Below, in pieces: positions 60,750 to 64,000 of a stretch of DNA of 64,000 bases (its first letter is position 1; the number at the start of each line of letters is the position of its first letter). This DNA comes from Alphaproteobacteria bacterium. GTDB taxonomy: Bacteria; Pseudomonadota; Alphaproteobacteria; Rs-D84. A program made the translations under genes and the position numbers. Below the pieces are notes generated by a model that saw only the letters and a list, made by a program, of their open reading frames with translations, did not search any database and was not told the origin of the DNA. Where the stretch lies: the NCBI GenBank assembly GCA_017463185.1, contig JAFTPS010000008.1, positions 62,001 through 126,000 on the forward strand, in the 5' to 3' direction.

Positions 60750-60991
60750 TTGTGTTCTGTATTTGCACCGGTTTCTTTTAATAAATTATACGCATCAACA
60801 TCGCCATCTTTAATTGCGGAACACAGTGCGGTATTTCCAGTTGAGTCAACGACATCAATGCTTTCAATCTTTTTTAATTCTGTTGTGCTTTTGCTTTGGG
60901 CCAACAAATAAATATCTGTTGTGTTATATGCCGCTAAACCAGTTGTGCACATCCCAAAAAAACACAAAAAATACAATAAAAATTTTTTCAT
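60698..60991 (-). CDS. Small exported ankyrin-repeat-like protein
   Basis: The 97-residue precursor has a signal peptide (MKKFLLYFLCFFGMCTTGLA). Its mature part contains one to two ankyrin-like repeats (VVDSTGNTALCSAIKDGDVDAYNLLKETGAN). ATG 60991 is chosen because the signal begins there. The gene starts 17 bases after the terminator of leader RNA D and its 3' end overlaps the autotransporter start, so both surface genes should be read from the RNA D promoter. Confidence 0.7.
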   Translation of the reverse strand: MKKFLLYFLCFFGMCTTGLAAYNTTDIYLLAQSKSTTELKKIESIDVVDSTGNTALCSAIKDGDVDAYNLLKETGANTEHKCIKKYLQNNIKPLFKK

Positions 60992-61008
60992 AGGTCGCCC
61001 CCACATAA

Positions 61009-61219
61009 TAAAAAGACCGCCATGGGAATTAGGCGGCTGGGAGTTTGCAAATCACTTCATTACTGATTCTGTGGTCTTTATATATACACCAACAGCCCCC
61101 AGCCATAACAGCTAGGGATGATAACGATGCAAAAAGCACCGAATACATCAGATTACGATGCTTTCGCACCGAATGAAGTAGGCTTGCAACAGCCCAAAAT
61201 CCAATTCCCATTGGATTCA
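61009..61219 (-). ncRNA. Candidate structured leader RNA / attenuator, copy D
   Basis: Minus-strand promoter: TTGATT (61254-61249), 17 bases, TAGAAT (61231-61226). The 5' hairpin CCAAT/ATTGG (61214-61201) is identical to copy A. P1 joins 61196-61184 to 61050-61038 with the same CTG/ACT internal loop as copy A. P2 joins ACTTCATT (61179-61172) to AATGAAGT (61061-61054). P3 joins CGGTGC (61171-61166) to GCATCG (61130-61125). P4 is 61117-61111/about 61104-61096. P5 is a shorter variant lacking the ACAACAGGG motif. The terminator CCGCC/GGCGG (61036-61017) ends at about 61009. GGCTGGGGG (61104-61096) can pair over 9 bp with CTCCCAGCC (61043-61035). The ankyrin-like gene starts 17 bases downstream. 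Confidence 0.75.
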
Positions 61220-61384
61220 TTTCATATTCTACACCTAAAAATAATAAAAATCAATTACCACCTGTTAGGGTGGGTGGGGGATAGTATGTTATATGGTATG
61301 TTATAGGGTATGTGAATAATATACATGGGGACATTGGTGGGGTATATTGGTCTGGCACATATACCCTACACATTACACAGTGGC

Positions 61385-62866
61385 TTACAGTGGCATATCA
61401 TCTGGGACCACTGATTCTGCCGTCGATTCTGCCATCTCGTTCATTATGCGTCCTGCCTCTTGAAACACTTTTTCATACATAATTTTTCGCTGTTCAACGG
61501 ACATATTCGTGTCATCCACGGGCTTTGCATTCAAAATTGAATTTTTACGCAGGATGCTGCACAGTGAAAATTGGTCGTCATCTTTATCGGTATGTTCTGC
61601 GTTTGTTTCCACTGTTGGTGCGCAAGGCGGGACAACGGGACAAGGCATTTCAGGCGCGGCCTCCACTGTTTCATATTCAGCCGTTTCATCGGGCAAATAA
61701 CATTGAAACGCATCTTCAAAGGCCGCCAATTCATAACCGCGGGCAGTTTTTGCCCCAACGCGCTTTTGGACTGGTCTTATATTAAAACCATGCAGCATGT
61801 TTGCTAATTTTACATTGGTTAACACGACATGCCCATATTGCCTGTCGCCCCATGGTCGACTTTCGCAACGATACAAATGCCCCAACAGGTCCTTGGTTGC
61901 TATAAAATCACAACCAATGTTATTGAATACATCACGAATATCGGCCAACAACTGAATTTCCAAGACTTCGGCATCATCGTTTTTTGGAACCAAACAACCC
62001 GCAGCATAAGTTAATTCATCTACCAGGGCTGGCGATATTAAATACGCAATGGCAAATAACGGTTCCCATATATCCTTGGCACGATCGTGCAGGAATTTGG
62101 GCATCGTGGGGTTAATTTCACCAATTACGCTGGCATTATCCCGCATAAAACGCATGCACATGCTGCGCAATTGTTCAGTGTGGGACACCAATGCATTTGG
62201 ACGCAATCTTTCCACAGTGTCGCTTGGCTTTTTACGCCGCATTACAACCGTGATACTGCGGTCCATTATGGTGCTGTCGCGTTCACCAATGCCTGCAATT
62301 GCCATCGCACTAAAACACGCAAATCTTTTGGGCAAATAACCACACTTGGTATCAATATTGCGAACCACATGTCCGTTTTTCTGATATCCTGCATTTATAA
62401 CGCTGCGCATTGTTTGGTCCCCATTCATGAAACAATCGGCCTCGTCAATTAACAAGGTTGGATGCATGGCATCAATGCAGCGAAACACGCCAGCCGCAGT
62501 TATACCTGCAACATTCAATGGTCGATAGACCGTCATTTCCAACAACTGCAACAATTGGGTTTTACCACACCTTGGAACAGGCGAATAAATACACAACCGT
62601 GGTGTAAAATAAAACGCATCCATGGCATATGTGTGCAGCACCCAAAACGGCAATGCGCTTGACGCGCCATCGGGCAGGACCAAAAAGCGTTCGAACAATG
62701 CTTTCAACGCACTTACTAATTCCATGCCATCTACGGGTTCAGGCCATAGTGTCGGCATTGGTATATCTTGACTGTTATTGTTTTTCATATTATTATCCTT
62801 GTGAGTCTTTTGTGAATCCGTGCCAGTTTGGGCGGATTCATTTTTTGTTAAATTGTCTGCTGTCAT
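61385..62866 (-). CDS. DUF3631-type ATPase (mobile-element replication protein)
   Basis: The 493-residue protein has Walker A YSPVPRCGKTQLL near residue 95 and Walker B TLLIDEADCF near 138, followed by IAGIGERDSTIMDRSI. These are hallmarks of DUF3631 proteins, which occur in integrated plasmids, phage satellites and genomic islands and often act with or as a primase-helicase. The N-terminus is Asn/Lys/Thr-rich and the C-terminus acidic. It lies directly after an excisionase-type gene, so it likely belongs to an integrated element. Confidence 0.75.
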   Translation of the reverse strand: MTADNLTKNESAQTGTDSQKTHKDNNMKNNNSQDIPMPTLWPEPVDGMELVSALKALFERFLVLPDGASSALPFWVLHTYAMDAFYFTPRLCIYSPVPRCGKTQLLQLLEMTVYRPLNVAGITAAGVFRCIDAMHPTLLIDEADCFMNGDQTMRSVINAGYQKNGHVVRNIDTKCGYLPKRFACFSAMAIAGIGERDSTIMDRSITVVMRRKKPSDTVERLRPNALVSHTEQLRSMCMRFMRDNASVIGEINPTMPKFLHDRAKDIWEPLFAIAYLISPALVDELTYAAGCLVPKNDDAEVLEIQLLADIRDVFNNIGCDFIATKDLLGHLYRCESRPWGDRQYGHVVLTNVKLANMLHGFNIRPVQKRVGAKTARGYELAAFEDAFQCYLPDETAEYETVEAAPEMPCPVVPPCAPTVETNAEHTDKDDDQFSLCSILRKNSILNAKPVDDTNMSVEQRKIMYEKVFQEAGRIMNEMAESTAESVVPDDMPL

Positions 62867-62868
62867 GA

Positions 62869-63105
62869 TTACGCCCCCTTTCTGATTCTGCCTGTGGATG
62901 ATGGGTTTGTAGAAACCCAGTCAAAGAATTTGGTTTCATCAATCAAAATCTTGGCACCAACACGGTGGATTACCCCCATGTCATTCAGTCCATTGAATGG
63001 GCTGTGGAATACCAGGTCCCTGATGCTGCCCTCAGAAAATGCAGGGTGTTTTTTTGCAAATTGTTTTACTGTTAAGTAATGCGGAATAATTATTGCTGAA
63101 TTCAT
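62869..63105 (-). CDS. Excisionase/AlpA-like DNA-binding protein
   Basis: The 78-residue protein matches helix-turn-helix domains of excisionase type: LTVKQFAKKHPAFSEGSIRDLVF, then RVGAKILIDETKFFDWV. Such proteins bind element ends or regulate early genes. It is encoded two bases upstream of the DUF3631 gene. Confidence 0.75.
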   Translation of the reverse strand: MNSAIIIPHYLTVKQFAKKHPAFSEGSIRDLVFHSPFNGLNDMGVIHRVGAKILIDETKFFDWVSTNPSSTGRIRKGA

Positions 63106-63247
63106 ATATATTTTCCTTTATTTTGGTATTTTTTTACAAACCGTTGGTCTTTGCCGACGTCTTTGATAAAAACAATATAAGGCAACAAAACGCGCATTGC
63201 ATACTAGGTAGCGACACGCTTTTTTATTTAATGAACTCAGCAGAAAA

Positions 63248-64000
63248 TTAGGATTTTTTAATAAAATTCTTATGATACGGCAATATTGCAGAACCGCGTT
63301 CTGCCTTTAACCTTTTTACAAATTCAGCGGCCTTAGCCATACTTACTTCAAAATCTTTGTTAATTCCGTCTTTTAATTGCAAAATGCTGTCACAATCAAA
63401 ATAACGACCTTTGTCGTATTCTTCAACAAACTGTTTATACAATTCATCAAAATCGGTGAGTTTTTGGCGATATCGCCCAGTGGACTGGTGATGTGTTCTA
63501 ATTCCTATTTCCCTTTTGAACATACGCAAAACATGTGCAATTTTATATTCCTTGTCATTCAGCCCTGTATCCAACGCCAGTTCGCGACACACATACATTG
63601 CCAGCGCAGAATATAAAATTTCTGGGCTAATCCTTATATCATCAACGGGCGGAATGGCCTTGGCATAAAATTTACGCAAATATGTTTTTAATGTTTTTGG
63701 AATCCACGATGATGACATCCGCGACATTTTTATTTCGGATGGCTTATCCCTGTGTTTCAAAATCAACTCAGCACTTAAATGATTCGCGCAGCCAAAATGC
63801 AACAATGAACGCGATAAATATCCCAAAATCGTCACACTGTTTATATTGTGCAAATCATCAGGGCAATAGTGTTCAATCAATTCAAAACAATAACCCAGCA
63901 ATTTATTTAATTGCACCAACTCTTTGCGCGACATATTAACATAATCAGTTTTCTTAAAAACTGTTTTATAAGCCAATTCTAAGACCGCTTTATATTTTTT
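63248..64000 (-). CDS. Hypothetical protein of an integrated element (5' end beyond window)
   Basis: The frame is open from the right window edge to a stop at 63248. The visible ~250 residues are basic and helical (SRKELVQLNKLLGYCFELIEHYC, KLTDFDELYKQFVEEYDKGRYF). No family is recognised. A TTG at 63976 is a poor start and the frame continues upstream, so I treat it as partial. It lies upstream of the excisionase-like and DUF3631 genes on the same strand. Confidence 0.55.
   Translation of the reverse strand, partial: KKYKAVLELAYKTVFKKTDYVNMSRKELVQLNKLLGYCFELIEHYCPDDLHNINSVTILGYLSRSLLHFGCANHLSAELILKHRDKPSEIKMSRMSSSWIPKTLKTYLRKFYAKAIPPVDDIRISPEILYSALAMYVCRELALDTGLNDKEYKIAHVLRMFKREIGIRTHHQSTGRYRQKLTDFDELYKQFVEEYDKGRYFDCDSILQLKDGINKDFEVSMAKAAEFVKRLKAERGSAILPYHKNFIKKS

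Overview
The window looks like chromosome from an alphaproteobacterium with moderate-to-low GC and a compact genome. Supporting signs are the frr-uppS-cdsA-rseP-bamA order, the lptE-holA, map-radC and DUF4164-zapA pairs, an alphaproteobacterial-type replication regulator, and VirB7/VirB8-like secretion genes scattered among housekeeping genes. Many exported proteins are cysteine-rich, EGF-like or ankyrin-like, as in host-associated lineages (Rickettsiales, Holosporales or gut RF32-type). I cannot place it more precisely from sequence alone. The standard code is used (TGA is a stop) and all three tRNAs are ordinary.

Layout. 1-900: groES end, HIT and DUF167 genes. 1040-4323: a structured leader RNA (copy A) followed by exported, L,D-transpeptidase-like and membrane proteins. 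4349-16841: core genes (LOG family, tilS, ftsH, MBL hydrolase, yraN, a VirB7/VirB8-like cluster, bamA, rseP, cdsA, uppS, frr). 16923-17080: tRNA-Ala and tRNA-His. 17191-20925: two cassettes, each with a near-identical promoter/double-hairpin leader, a MuF-domain protein fused to a peptidoglycan hydrolase, and small periplasmic or lipoprotein immunity candidates. 20948-23188: a convergent restriction-modification candidate. 23427-26993: leader RNA copy B and a glycan cluster (GT2, wecB-type epimerase, GT4). 27016-42260: a T7-like (podovirus) virion module on the minus strand with housekeeping-type genes embedded in it. dnaB, a double-HTH regulator and an unknown gene separate the two halves of the large terminase, and birA lies near the right end. 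42309-43430: a small RNA, repeats and leader RNA copy C. 43453-53180: a Cys-rich exported protein, dimeric-type glyS, lptE, holA, map, radC, membrane proteins, zapA and a U32 peptidase. 53228-56010: a BcgI-like restriction-modification pair. 56164: tRNA-Thr. 56649-61219: a giant autotransporter, an ankyrin-like exported protein and leader RNA copy D. 61385-64000: DUF3631 ATPase, excisionase-like HTH and an unknown gene, probably part of an integrated element that runs off the window.

The most notable find is a family of four ~210-250 nt structured RNAs at 1040, 23427, 43179 and 61219 (the last on the minus strand). Each has its own sigma70-type promoter, two compensatory closing stems (P1, P2), three inner hairpins and an intrinsic terminator placed just before a gene for an exported, surface or glycan product. 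In all four copies the 3' arm of hairpin P4 can instead pair, over 9-10 bp, with the junction of P1 and the terminator. This gives a built-in terminator/antiterminator switch, so I read them as a candidate undescribed attenuator or riboswitch class.

The second theme is the phage-derived module. It keeps lysis, scaffold, capsid, adaptor, nozzle, fibre, terminase and portal genes but shows no integrase or phage replication genes. It contains a lysine/alanine histone-like gene and has a terL cut cleanly by a dnaB cassette. This suggests a domesticated (gene-transfer-agent-like) or decaying prophage. A truncated S24-type repressor at its right end and two related AGAACA-TGTTCT palindromes hint at shared control.
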